Assembly: GCA_033439265.1 (NCBI GenBank)
Contig: JAVTVX010000017.1
Span: 10,686,001-10,750,000 of the forward strand
Source of the DNA: Dillenia suffruticosa
Lineage: Eukaryota; Streptophyta; Magnoliopsida; Dilleniales; Dilleniaceae
Length of the DNA: 64,000 nt
Direction of reading: 5' to 3'
Positions within the stretch are counted from its first letter, which is position 1. The number at the start of each line of letters is the position of its first letter. A program made the translations under genes and the position numbers. This document shows positions 47,175-58,880 of this stretch, in pieces. The notes below the pieces were generated by a model, which was not told the DNA's origin, did not search any database, and saw only the letters and a list, made by a program, of their open reading frames with translations.

Positions 47175-47604
47175 GAGGGTCCGAGTACAATTCCAATTGT
47201 TCCTTAGGAGGAGGTGACTCATCGTGAGAACGTAAATCAGGGATTCGTTGCTCCTCATATGGATAGCCTAGCTTTAATTATTCGAGAGGAGGTTGGATCC
47301 CCGGATATTGATGATGTCGGGTTCTGGTAGTTAGGGAGGATTCTCCGATCCGTACTAATGAGGTTATATTTCGAGAGTGTGTGTTAGCTATTAACTGCAC
47401 CACCATTCCGAGTGTTAGCATTGAGTTGGGACATGGTGTCACGGAGGATGATGCGGAGTCTAGGCTTGCTCACAGTGATAGTTCGCCATCTTCTTCCTCT
47501 CAAGTTCTTTCATCTCTCAGTCCACCCAGAACTAGGAAGAACAAGAAGGGAAGGAAGAACGAGTTTGAGAGTCTGAGGGGTGTATTCCCTCATTTTCGTT
47601 CAGG

Positions 47605-50600
47605 ATGATAGGTTGCTGGAACGTTAGAGGTCTGAATGACCCTATTCATATTTGGGCTGTGAAGGATTTTGCGAGATAAAATCGGCTGCAGTTGGCCGGC
47701 TTTATAGAGACCCGGGTACGATCTTCTAATGAGATACGTATTCAGTAGTCCCTTTACTACATTAGAGATTTGCTATCGCTTATGCGAGTAATTCTACTGG
47801 CTGTATTTGGTTGTGTTGGGATCCAACGGAGGTTCGAGTAGATGTTTTGGCTTGTGAGAGGTAGTGGATTCATTGCAAGGTTCAGGCTCTCCATTCCGGT
47901 TTCTATTATTAGATTACTATAGTATACGGATCTAATTTCGCAAGAGATCGTCGTATGCTTTGGGAATTCTTGACTTAGCTAAGTTGGGGGATGGATGTTT
48001 TTTGTATGTTCATGGCGATGTTAATATTGTTAGACGGCCTTCTGAGAGGAGCGGAGGTTCAATTGGATGGTTTGTTGCAAATTGTGTTCTTGACAATTGA
48101 ATATAGCAGTCGGAGTTGGAGGATTTAAGATATTCTGGTTCCATTTTTGTGGTGGAATAAACAATCGGATGATCCCATTCGGAGGAAGTTGGATAGGGTT
48201 TTTGTTAACTTTGCTTGGCTAACTTCTTATCCTTTCTTTAAGGTTATTTTTCTCCATCCAACTGATTTGAATCACTTTCTGTGCATGGTTAGAGTGTAAA
48301 GGGTAGACCAGCGTCGTCGGGTGCTATTCAAGTTCTTTGAGTTTTGGATAGAGCATCCCCAGTATCATGAGATAGTATCGAAGGCTTGGGAGGATATGTA
48401 TTATGGGACTCCGATATATCGCCTTTACAGGAAACTGAAGGGGCTTAGATAAAGATTGAGGCAGCTAAATTGTTAAGAGTTCAGTGAGTTGTTTGCCCGA
48501 GTTCAAGATGCGCGGGAGAATCTTCTTTGGATTCAACAGGAGCTGTTTTCAGGAGGACTGGTCGATGGTTTGGGTGAGGAGGAGAGGTTGGCTGTTTCTC
48601 ACTACCACAGATTAGCTAACATGGAAGAGAGTATGCTCGTCAGAAGACCAGGATCCAATGGCATCAGTAAGGAGATTAGAATAATGCTTACTTCTTTCGT
48701 ATGGTCAGATTCAGATTGAATCGAAATTACATTTGCTCACTGGTCAGGGAGGATGGTGTGTGGATCTTTGATGATCCAGACGAGATTAGACGGGAGGTTG
48801 TCTGTTATTTTAGAGGTCTGTTGTCGAGTAGGCCTAGAGTGGGGCAGTTGGACTCTGGATTCATTGCTTCCAAAATTAGAGGTACTCTTTCAGAGACTTA
48901 GATTCAGGCGTTGATCCCGGTGACAACTGCTGAGGTGAGGGAGGCTATGTTCTCTTTACGGAGGCATAAGGTTCCGAGTCCTGATGGATATAGTACAGAG
49001 TTCTTTTGAGATAGATGGGACACAGTGGGTCTTGATATCACGAGAGCGGTTTTGGACTTCTTTTCTCATGGACACCTTCTGAAGGAGGTGCATGGTACTA
49101 TCATTTCTCTCATTCCGAAGAAAGATAGTCCAACCTCTTTGACGAATTTTAAACCGATATCCTGTTGCAATATGGTATATAAATGCATCTCTAGGGTTAT
49201 TGTAGTGAGGGTGAGTTATGTGCTGCCGAATATCATTGGGAGCGAGCAGTCCGCGTTTGTGAGGGGTTTAAGGATGGGTGATAACATCTTGCTAACCCAT
49301 GAGCTTCTTCAGGGGTATCACCTAAATCGTGGTCCTCCTAGATGTATGATAAAGATGGATATCATGAAGGTATATGACTCGGTAGAGTGAGACTTTCTCA
49401 GAATGGTATTAGAGTGTATTGGTTTCCTGTCCCGGTTGGTTGATAGGATTATGATGTGTGTGTTCTCAGCGAGCTTTGCGATAGCTATTAATGGCGAGTT
49501 GATGGAATTCTTTCGGAGCTCGAGAGGTCTCAGGTAGGGGGGATCCCTTGTCTCCTTTACTCTTCGTGATAGTCATGGAGCTTTTCTTGAGCATGATGTG
49601 TCGGATCTCCCGGGGGCCTCTTTTTGAGTTTCACTAGAGATGTCGGAGGCTGGTCTCTCCCATTTATGCTTTACAGATGATTTGATACTATTCTTTCGAG
49701 ATAGCTTAGCATCTGTGCAATGCACTTTGAATATTTTGGCTCAGTTTGGGTCTCTCTTTGGGCTACGGACGAACCCCCAGAAGAGCGAGATCTTCTTTAG
49801 GACGGTGGAGCATAGGGTGATGAAAGATATTTTAAGGTCTCCAAGTTTTCATCAGGGACAGCTCCCAGTCAGATACCTGGAGTTTTGCTTTTATCGTTCG
49901 GATTATCGTCTACAGATTGTGTTTAGCTTGTTCAGAGAGTGACGGCCTGGATTCAGCATTGGACGAATCGTCAGCTATCCTATGCTAGACGGTTACAATT
50001 AGTGAGTTGTGTACTCTTTTCGATTCAGACATATTGATCATCGATGTTTCTCCTTCCAAAGGCGGTTTGCAAGGAGTTTGAGCATGTTATATCTTGGTTT
50101 TTATGGTCCAGTCCTTCTCTAGACTGCCATAAAACCAAGATAGTCTGGTCCCTTGTTTGCCGTTCTAGGAAGAAGGGGGTTAAGGCTAAAAAGAGTAACG
50201 AATTAGAATAGGGCGGCCCAGTTTAAGCATATCTGGCATTTTCTTTCGAACCCAGTGGACAATGTATAGAGTAGATGGGTGAGGGCTTATCTTCTTCGAG
50301 GTCGTAGTTTCTGGTATGTTCGCGTTCCGGTAGGTGCTCTTGGATTTAGAGGAAACTCCTTGCCCTTCACCACTTAGTTCGAGAGCTTGTTGCTTGGAGG
50401 ATTGGCGATGGTAGTCATATTCCTTCTTATACGATAGTTGGTTGTCCACATGGCCTTTGATAAAGGTCCTAGGGAAACAGGTTACGGAGAGATCGGGTTT
50501 CGTTGATATTTGCAATGCATAGGACGTCTTCTCTAGTACCCATTGGTTAGAGTATGTTTAGGGGTAGCAGATTTTGAGATCGATGCCGCCTTCTTTGATA

Positions 50601-50726
50601 ATATTCAAGAGTATATCCAGGAGTCTGACCTTCCTTCCATCGGTCATGATAAGATTGTGTGGACGAAATTGCCTAATGGGGAGTTCTTCATCATGTCAGT
50701 ATGGAGGCACCTCAAATGTTCGTATG
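47605..50726 (+). pseudogene. L1 ORF2 remnant, first part: endonuclease and reverse transcriptase
   Basis: ORF2 starts MIGCWNVRGLNDP at 47608, the usual start of the plant L1 endonuclease, with ETRVRS at about 47710. RT motifs follow: SLRRHKVPSPDGYSTEFF (48950), ISLIPKKDSPTSLTNFKPIS (49110), EQSAFVRGLRMGDNILLTHE (49240), MIKMDIMKVYDSVE (49350; consensus KxDxxKAYDxV), GDPLSPLLF (about 49540) and LCFTDDLILF (49670). The last is the FADD box with Ala changed to Thr but both Asp kept. Stops near 47660, 47750, 49005, 49390 and others break the frame. The zf-RVT domain begins at about 50640 and is cut by MULE-2 at 50726. Confidence 0.88.
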
Positions 50727-50905
50727 AAGCAATGTACCAAAATGACACTGAAAAAAAATTTTTTTTAAAATAACCTAAGGGGAAAAAAATTTCCCCAAAT
50801 AACCCATATTTGTCGCGGGTTGAACCCGCGACCGTATTTGTCGCGGGTTGAACTCGCGACAAAGAGACGTGTCGGCGTTCTGGGCCCTTTCCGCGTTTCC
50901 AAAAA
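50727..50905 (+). repeat. Left terminal inverted repeat of MULE-2
   Basis: Matches the reverse complement of about 58204-58378, with small indels in the A/T runs. It includes two 21-bp palindromes at 50812-50832 and 50840-50860 (28-bp period): GTCG, CGGG, centre TTGAA, CCCG, CGAC; the second has one arm mismatch. Confidence 0.9.
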
Positions 50906-50998
50906 GCGAAAATGCCCGGAAATGCCCTTTTTGCGTTTCCAAAACGCAGAAATGTTTTTCCGCGTTTCCAAAATGCGGAAACTCCTCCCAAACGCGGC
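50888..50998. repeat. CGCGTTTCC hairpin repeats, left end of MULE-2
   Basis: Three or four copies of TTTCCGCGTTTCCAAAA followed by a GCGGAAA-like complement. Each unit is an imperfect hairpin. A better-paired version, TTTCCGCGTTTTCG then AAACGCGGAAA, is at 58210-58234 near the other end. Open frames across this stretch are artefacts of the repeat. Confidence 0.8.
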
Positions 50999-50999
50999 T

Positions 51000-51770
51000 A
51001 TCCCCTCCATGTTTGCGCAAATCCCCCCTCATCTTTTAATTCGAATTTTATAATTATATATAATTTTAATTTTTGTAATTATATCTGATTTCGATTTTTG
51101 TAATTATATATAATTTAGAGGACCCAAAATTATGTATCATAATAATAAAAAAAAATCAGGCTAGTTTGCCTTAAAAATTTTATGAAAAATTTCAAAATAA
51201 AAAAATAATCCTAAAAATTTTTAAAAATTAGAAAACAGTCACAAAAAATTCTCAAATTAGTGAATGAATATATAACGAATTTATTCTGATTTTCAAAACA
51301 ATTGTAACATAATCCGCTAACCATTAGTTATATTAAAATTATTTAAATTATAAATAAATATACAAAATAATTAAAATTACAGACAAAAATAAATATTAGA
51401 ATTTTTAGAGAAGTCAACTAATAATAAATTATTGTTTTGTCATCTATCTATATATATATATTTTTGCATGCTATCCCTTATAACACTCGTAATGGTGGTT
51501 TGATAAATCAAAATAATTAAATGTATATCCACCAGACCCGCCCGCGAGTCAACGGTTAACCAGCGGTGCAATGGGCCGGGCCCACGATGTTATCGATATA
51601 TGTGTATTATCTAAATAGCTAAAGTAAAATAACAATTTGAAAAAAAAAACTAATTTCTTATAAATAAAACAGAAAGAAGAAACGAAACAAATAAAATCAG
51701 AGAAATGAACATATGTAAATGAATCGAATTATTATTAATATAATATAGGATACAAAGTACATAATATATA
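51000..51770. other. MULE-2 AT-rich non-coding spacer
   Basis: AT-rich sequence between the left terminal repeats and the 3' end of the mobile-domain gene. It has no recognised feature apart from a short GC-rich patch at about 51535-51590. Confidence 0.6.
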
Positions 51771-51783
51771 ACTAACGTTGTTG

Positions 51784-53695
51784 TCACCTTCTTGTATCAT
51801 GACGTCTAACATCTAAATCTCTCCTAATATATGTAGTGTCATCCTGGGACAATAAGCCCATATCATGTAATTGTGTGATCTGTGAGAGTCCTACGTCACT
51901 AAAACGAGGAGGAGAAACATGGTATATCGTGCGTGCATCATTTCTCTGAAACTGTGTCTGTCCCTCAACTATACGAATGCCCCTCTGTGGGGTGTCAGGA
52001 GTAGAGAAATGAGGGAATTCAAACACTGGTGTGTAGAAAGAAGAGGAGTCCTCAAATGTATTCGAAGGTCCTGCGACGTCCTCTGGATGCTGAGATGGAA
52101 ATGGTGACACATCATGAGTAGATGGCCTCGGACGTAGTCGCGCTCGGCTCCGTCGAGGTCGATGCTCCTCGTCACCTCTCTCAGCACGACCTCTAGGATG
52201 TCTAGGTCTCAGGAGATATGCCATGTCATCATTCAAAGCTGACATGGCTGTATCCGCTATTCCACGGATATGAACATCCTCAGAGTCTTCTCGAATCTGA
52301 TGTAGTGAATCACGTTATAAAGAACTCGAAACACGTTTGTTAAAATATAAAAAATTAAATTAAAAAAAAATTAAATTATACACTTACCACATATCCCAAA
52401 CAAGCTCCATGCCGACTAATAAATATACGAGAGATGGTGCGGTACCATGCGTTGTAAGAATGATGGAAAGTGGGTTCAACTGACGTGTCAATAGGGACTA
52501 GATAATCGCGTTGGGATTCCAAATCTTGATGTAACCGACATGCTCGACTGACCAATCTATCTCCTGTGAACCACGCAAGCTAATCTGGTGCAATCGATTC
52601 TCAGTATCGCAGTGATCCGGAATGACCTGAAATCCTCCATACTGACGGATCACTCGATCTGAAAAGTACCACTCTATAATAGAGAAACAGATAAGCGGTA
52701 CCCGAGCCAGCCAAATATCCCTACCCTCATGACAATAATCGGAGAGGGAAGATAACACGTCCTCAGTGTAAGGCTACCACACGATGTCATGGCTTGTCAG
52801 TCTATCTAATGTCTCCCTATACACGGTCACGACGTGTGTAGAAAGGGAAGTGACATCAAATTCCGTCCTCCAGCGCAAAGCCAATGGGCCATCCCCCTTT
52901 ACATATAAAGATCGCTTAATAGGAGCTATACATGGAAATCTCTCTCATGCCCAAATCTGTAAAAGAATCAGAGCCCCCACAAATCTCATGCGAGTCTGCG
53001 TGCGATACTATACAAAGCTGTCTGTACAAATAAGCCAAGCACGTAGAACCCCAACTACGACGACTAGAGTAATCTAAATCCTCTAATACTAATAAATACT
53101 GTAAATGTACATAATAACCACTCTTATCAGAAAATAAAACACCCCTATCAATAGTAATATATACCCCCGTGTCCATCGCAAAATATGATCATAATCTGTA
53201 TCGTGGGGCAAGTCACCTATGAAATCTGACAACTATGGCATACTCAATGAATGGCCCTTAAAAGTCGAGCGAGGAGGGATAACACCTAATAATCTATGAT
53301 ACAGCGCAATCCACGAGAAACCCATTGTCCTAGCAACAACAGGTATCCCATCTAAAGGTAAACCTAAAATAACTTTTACATCTTGTAATGTAACTGTAAG
53401 CTCACCGTGGCGCATATGAAATGTGTGTGTCTCTTGCCTCCATCTCTCCACTAGAGCCGTGATGAGATGCCAATCCAACTGTATAAAACGAAGTCGAGCG
53501 ACCCTCAAAAATCCCGACTCCTGTAAGAGAGGAACTACTCTATCGTCAATATGGTCATTGCCAAAACGTCGTAATACTGCCTCACGTCTACGGCAGACAA
53601 GCCAATCAGTATCATCTCCCTCCCAAACTCTAGTAGAGCGGTGTCATTGCTGCAAGCGTAGAAGGCTCGAATCAGTAGGTCCGGGATCCATCTGA
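51784..53695 (-). pseudogene. MULE-2 plant-mobile-domain (MAIN-like) gene
   Basis: From the right: MDPGPTDSSLLRLQQ (53695), VVPLLQESGFLRVARLRFIQLD, ETHTFHMRHGELTVTLQDVK and VILGLPLDGIPVV (53508-53340), the plant mobile domain core. A second block at 52760-52500 (ICFSIIEWYFSDRVIRQYGG, QEIDWSVEH) and a C-terminal exon at 52245-51784 (MSALNDDMAYLLRPRH; HVSPPRFSDVGLSQITQLHD) match the MULE-1 copy. A stop replaces a residue early on (about 53648), and other stops and frame changes occur around 53215-52760, some of which may be introns. The tail motif YHVSPP..F followed by GxSQITQ is shared by both copies. Confidence 0.82.
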
Positions 53696-53920
53696 AATGT
53701 TAAAAAAGTATAATAATTAGCATAAATATATAAATGTACAAATAGAATTAATAATATATCACCACATTATTCAATGCAAAAAAAGAAAATAAGATATTCA
53801 CACAAATATGTTATATATTACATAATAACAAAAATACAGCAACATGTTTAAATTTTCAAAATATAGTATACATTAAAAAGTACAATAATTAGAAAATCAT
53901 ACAAATACAAGAAAATCTCA

Positions 53921-56467
53921 TTAATTTGTTGTTGGACAATGTCTTCGATCGTGACCCTCTCGACCACAAAGTCCGCACCTCATTCGTCTCGGACATCTCC
54001 TCCTATTATGACCCTCAGCACTACAACTACCGCATGATGTCCGTGTCGATGATTCTCGAAAATCCATCTCATTGTGATATCGAGATGATTTAGGTCTTCC
54101 TTTCTGACGTCTCAGGGATATATCGGGAATTATTGTAGGGTAGGAATCAATGGGCCATGTCGAGTGATCTCCAATGGGGAAAAAATTTCGCTCGTAAACC
54201 TTAAGTTGATGTTCCCATGTATACCATTTTCCGACGATCATATGCACATCAATTATCGTCCGTGTTAATGCAGCAATTGCATGAAAGTAAGGAATTTTAT
54301 AAGTTTGCCATTTCCCGCATGTGCAATGTTTTTCCCGTACATTGACAATGTGTTTATTGCCTCCCTTGTACTTATACCGTGTCTGTCTATTCCCAGTTTC
54401 GACCTTGAAGATCCCATGCTCCCTATTGAAAGAAACGACGGTATGAAGGTTAGCCGTATTCATCCATCTCCCTAACATGGCGAACGCATATTTAGTGTAC
54501 CGCTCTCCTCTTCCAATTCCCGCATTTGCCTTACCCAAACGAGTCTGAAAATAGTTAACGGAATTATAAAAAGTTTTAAGTACCAAAGAAGAAACCGGCA
54601 GATTTCTTGCCCCCTTTAACACGACATTATAACTTTCACTAATATTTGTGGTCATATATCCAAAACAAACACCACCATCATGAGATAAAGTCCATTGTTC
54701 AAGAGGAATAGTTGCAAAATAATCAGGAGCGTCTTCTTTAATCTCCTTCATCTTCGCCATATATAAATCAAATTTCCTCCGCTGTGGTTGCAACGCGGCA
54801 ATCGTAGCAACTCTTTTACAAGCTTGACTTTTGTGGTGCGTGTTGAAGTTACTAACGACATGGCGTATACAAAATCGCCATACAGCATTGAGAGGTGACC
54901 ACCCGAACTCTGGACGTACAACTGTTGCCCTTATCCCTTCATGTCGATCTGAAATTAAACAAATGGGACCTTCCCTATCTCGAACAACAGACTCTCGCAC
55001 ACATCTCAAAAACTATGACCAAGAAGCGAGTGACTTTCCATCTACCAATCCAAATGCCAATGGGATAATATGATTCGCTCCATCCATACTGCATGCAATC
55101 AACAATTTGTGATTATATTTCCCATAAAGGTGAGTCCCATCTATACTTATCAATGGTCTACAACTCCTAAAAGCCAAGATACTCGGACCAAATGCCCAAA
55201 ATAAAGCCTCTAAAACCTGTTCCCCTCTGGCATTAGGTGGACCCAACTTCCAATTTACCTGTGTCCCCGGATTTTTTTCCACTATTGCATTTAACAACTG
55301 AGGTAGTTGTTTGTAAGATTCATTCCAATCCCCGTAAACCATCTCTATAGCTCTTCTCTTTGCTGCCCAAACCCTTCTACGAGAAACTACATATGTCGTT
55401 CTCTCGGTCATAACAGTTCGAAGAAAAGAAACTTTCACGCTGGGATCTTCCCTCACATAATTAAGCAAATGCCTAGCCATCAAATTTGAATCCAACTGCC
55501 TATGATCCTGCGTCAACCCAGCATTCACACATGTGTGGGGTCCCTCGACCTTTGTAATCACAAATGCACCAAGTAACCGTGTTTTACAAGCACGCAGCCT
55601 CCATCTACAACCTTCTTCCCTTTGCATACAAATTGCTGTCCAAAGTTCAGGGGTTGATTTACCAACCTGAAATTGATAGTGGTGTTCAACATGATGTATT
55701 TTAACAGCATAAATAAGCTGCTCCTTCGACTCAAATCTCATACCCTTTTTCAATTCGTCGCTGAAACTCCAACTATCAGATGTCAATCTGTGTTCTTCCT
55801 CAAATGTCACATAACCATCACCACCCGGTGCGTTCGTCATGAATGAAATGGATTCCTCTACTCTACCGCCCCCATATCTCCTACCACCACCAATGTTTAC
55901 AGACACTGACGAAGGGCCGACCATTAACTGGTTTGCACCACCGCCACCACTCCCATCGCCAATTTCATCATCTTCCTCTTCATCTTCATTATATTCTTCT
56001 GCCTCTTCTTCCGCCATTTCCTCCTCATCAACATCATTATCTACGTCTACAAAGACAACATCCACTCGAGATTCGATATGCGGATAATCTTCCATGTAAT
56101 CACAATCTTGTACTATAGAATTTCTACCATCATATGATTTTATGTACAACTCAATAGTCCCACCCACTCCCCTAGTTATCGCAAATTCCATCAAATTCAA
56201 AATATCGTCATCATCACTTATCGGAACCAAATCAAACCGTACATTACCAGCTCCCATATACGACACGGGAAACCGATGAAAAATCTCTACATGTTGTCTC
56301 AACAGATTTATTTGAACACCCTTGCATACTACTTTCAGCAATTCATTAAAATTACAATTTCTCCGTACCCTAATCAACTTTGTTGGACCACGGTCATAAC
56401 GGACTCCATCGTCTCCCATCACAATTTCACCATTGCTATAACATAACAGACTTACCATATCCGCCAT
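53921..56467 (-). pseudogene. MULE-2 mudrA-like transposase, one in-frame stop
   Basis: The frame from MADMVSLLCYSNGEI (56467) to the stop at 53921-53923 is open for 848 codons except for one TAG at codon 485 (55013-55015). There MULE-1 has Trp (TGG) in the context SLASWSWFL. Domains: PB1-like N-terminus (1-115), acidic linker (about 150-185), MuDR DNA-binding region (about 225-330), MULE core (about 425-650; ISIDGTHLYGKY, ICLISDRHEGI, TTNISESYN), SWIM finger (about 705-720, HCTCGKW) and two CCHC knuckles (CGSCSAEGHNRRRC, CGLCGREGHDRRHC). It would bind the inverted repeats and catalyse excision and insertion. No introns are needed. A single-base change or sequencing error would explain the stop. 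Confidence 0.9.
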
Positions 56468-57830
56468 TATTCTATAAATATAAAAAAAAATAAATTAAAC
56501 ATTTTATAAATATTCAACAAACATACAAAAAAATTGAACAATTTAAAATTAAATCAATTAATAAAACAATAAATACTATATTCATTAAAACAATAAATAT
56601 AGTCATTTATTTTAAAATTTAAATTTTATACAATTTTATTCTATTTTAAAAGTATTAATTTATAATCTTTTAAAATATTTAAAAAGTATTTTCAAATATT
56701 TATTTTCTAAATTTAATTTATAATTTAAAAATATTTATTTTATATTATTTAATAAGTATTAATATAGTCATTTATATTAAAATTTTTTAATTTATTTTAT
56801 AATATTTTAATATAAGTATAGTCATTTCAAATAATTTAAATTACAAATTTTATATTGATTAATAGTTTAATATAACTATTACTATTTTTTATTTAAAAAT
56901 ACCAATAAAAATATAATTACTACTAAATTATTATATTAACTTACTACTAACTAAATTTTCATTATATTTAAATTTAATCTAAAAGCCTAAACTCACTTTA
57001 TATTTATAATACAAATTTTAATAATGGAATGATAAAAATAAATTTACAATTTCATAAAAATACTAATTTTAATAATTTTAATATTTTTAATTAAATTACT
57101 AAATATTAACTTAAATCATTTATTAAATAATTTTAAAATAAATATTTTAAATTATTAATAAAAAATGTTACATATTTTTAATATTTACTAATACTTTTAT
57201 ATTAAACTAAAAGTATTAATATATTATACCATTTACACGTTAATACATTTTAATTTTAAATATATTTGTTTAATTTAAAATATTTTAACGTAAATTTTTC
57301 AAATATCAACATTAATATTTAATCAAAATTTTAATATATTTAAGTAATTAAAATATGGTAACTTAAAAATATTTAAATATAGTCATTTATTTTAAATTTT
57401 AAAATTTATAATATTTTATAATATTTTGAAAGTATTAATTTATAATCTTTTAAAATATTTTAAAAGTATTTTCAAATATTTAATTTATAAATTGTAAATA
57501 TTTATTTTATAATATTTTATAAGTATTATTATAGTCATTTATATTAAAATTTTTTAATTTAATTAAAAATATTTTAATATAATTATAGTCATTTCAAATA
57601 ATTTAAATTACAAATTTTATAATAATTAATAGTTTAATATAACTATTACTATTTCATATTAATTTATATTAACTACATATTTAATATTTATTATATTAAT
57701 TAATCTCACTAAAATCTAATTAAAAACGTCATTAATTAAAAATTAACAGTAAATTTCATACAAATCTACTGAATTTAAAATATCAATTGCATTCATAAAT
57801 ACACATTCTTATAAAATTATGCATTTAAAA
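56468..57830. other. Extremely AT-rich tract of MULE-2
   Basis: Over 1.3 kb of nearly pure A/T upstream of mudrA, with blocks such as ATAGTCATTTATTTTAAA repeated at 56593, 56764, 57377 and 57530, so it contains an internal degenerate duplication (about 56590-56890 versus 57370-57660). It has no coding potential. Confidence 0.7.
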
Positions 57831-58200
57831 TAATTTAAATTGAGATAGAAAAAATTTTATACCTTTGAAATTTTTAGACAAAATATTGTCTAATCTTGAA
57901 TGTTCCAATAATTTCAGCAATTTCAACAGCTTTTTTCTTCTCTGAAATGTTAGATCTAGGGAAATTTGTGACCTTCGGTTAGGGTTCTTCGTCTGCAGAA
58001 GAGAAGAGCCGTGCAGAAGAGGAGAGGAGAGGAGAGGAGGAGAGGAGGAGAGGAAAGCGGAGACTTCGCATGCAAAATGGGAGAGGAAGTGAAGAGTGAA
58101 GTTCGAGTGAAGGGATGGTTTCTGCATCGTCCAACCGCGGATGCTACGTGTCGCGGCCACAATGGGAAAGCCAGGCTTTCCGCGTTGGGAAGACGCGGAG
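57831..58200 (-). other. MULE-2 transposase leader region
   Basis: This carries a purine-rich AGGAGAGG repeat at about 58018-58055 (pyrimidine-rich on the transcribed strand) between the AT-rich tract and the right terminal repeat. It is a probable promoter and 5' leader. Confidence 0.45.
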
Positions 58201-58203
58201 AGC

Positions 58204-58378
58204 CCAGCTTTCCGCGTTTTCGAAACGCGGAAAGGCTGACGTGGCTTTGTCACGGGTCGAACCCACGACAAATATGGTCGCGGGTTCAACCCGCGACAAA
58301 TATGGGTTATTTGAGAAAATTTTTTCCCGCTTAGGTTTTTAAAAAATTTTTTTTTGGTGTCATTTTGGTACATTGCTC
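58204..58378 (-). repeat. Right terminal inverted repeat of MULE-2
   Basis: It includes palindromes at 58249-58269 and 58277-58297, again with a 28-bp period. The outer copy is perfect; the inner one has changes in both arms that keep most pairing. Confidence 0.9.
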
Positions 58379-58880
58379 GTTCGTATGAGCATGTCTCCTT
58401 GACTGACTTAGTTTGGTTTCTAAAAGCGATTCCTCGATTTGCTTTTATTTTGTGGCTTGTTTTTATGGAGAGACTTCAGACGAGTGACCCACTGTTTATA
58501 TTCAGACTTGCGACCTCCTTGACTTGTCATCTTTGCTCTAGTCGAAGGGAGACACTTGATCATTTATTCTTTCATTGTCCTTTCTCCAGAGAGGTATGAC
58601 GATTGACAATAGCTCAGTACATTCTTGTGACCTTCCCTGTTTCATGGTTAGGGATTCGTGGGATCTTGCTTTCCCCAACGAGGCACCCCTTTCGATGAAA
58701 TAGGGTTTCAAAATGCTTTCTCAACGCATATATGTATTATATTTGGATGGAGAGAAACAAGAGACGGATAGACGAACGTCAGTTACTGCCTCATACCATT
58801 GCAACCTTTGTTAGTGTAGTCTTTCCTGTAGCTGATACTAGATATTAGTTCTGCTATTTGTGTTGCCATGATGGCATGCT
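58379..58880 (+). pseudogene. L1 ORF2 remnant, last part: zf-RVT domain
   Basis: Resuming from the MULE-2 target duplication, the frame reads LVWFLKAIPRFAFILWLVFMERLQT (continuing SVWRHLKCSYE at 50700), then CHLCSSRRETLDHLFFHCPFS, the complete zinc-binding C/H set. The original element likely ended soon after, near 58850. No RNase H is present, unlike the L1 at 3761-12595. Confidence 0.88.

Larger units (their letters stand above)
50727..58378 (-). mobile_element. MULE-2: Mutator-like element with nearly intact mudrA and a plant-mobile-domain gene
   Basis: A 7652-bp element inside the L1 zf-RVT domain, with the perfect 9-bp target duplication GTTCGTATG (50718-50726, 58379-58387). The inverted repeats start AAGCAATGTACCAAAATGAC (left) and GAGCAATGTACC (right, complemented) and extend imperfectly for about 175 bp. 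Two 21-bp palindromes and several GC-rich hairpins lie at each end. The genes are mudrA-like (53921-56467) and plant-mobile-domain (51784-53695), both minus strand, in the same order as MULE-1. Confidence 0.95.

Noticed and set aside
50644-51053. Overlapping open frames on both strands
   Set aside because: They cross the L1/MULE-2 junction and the hairpin repeats; no protein family.
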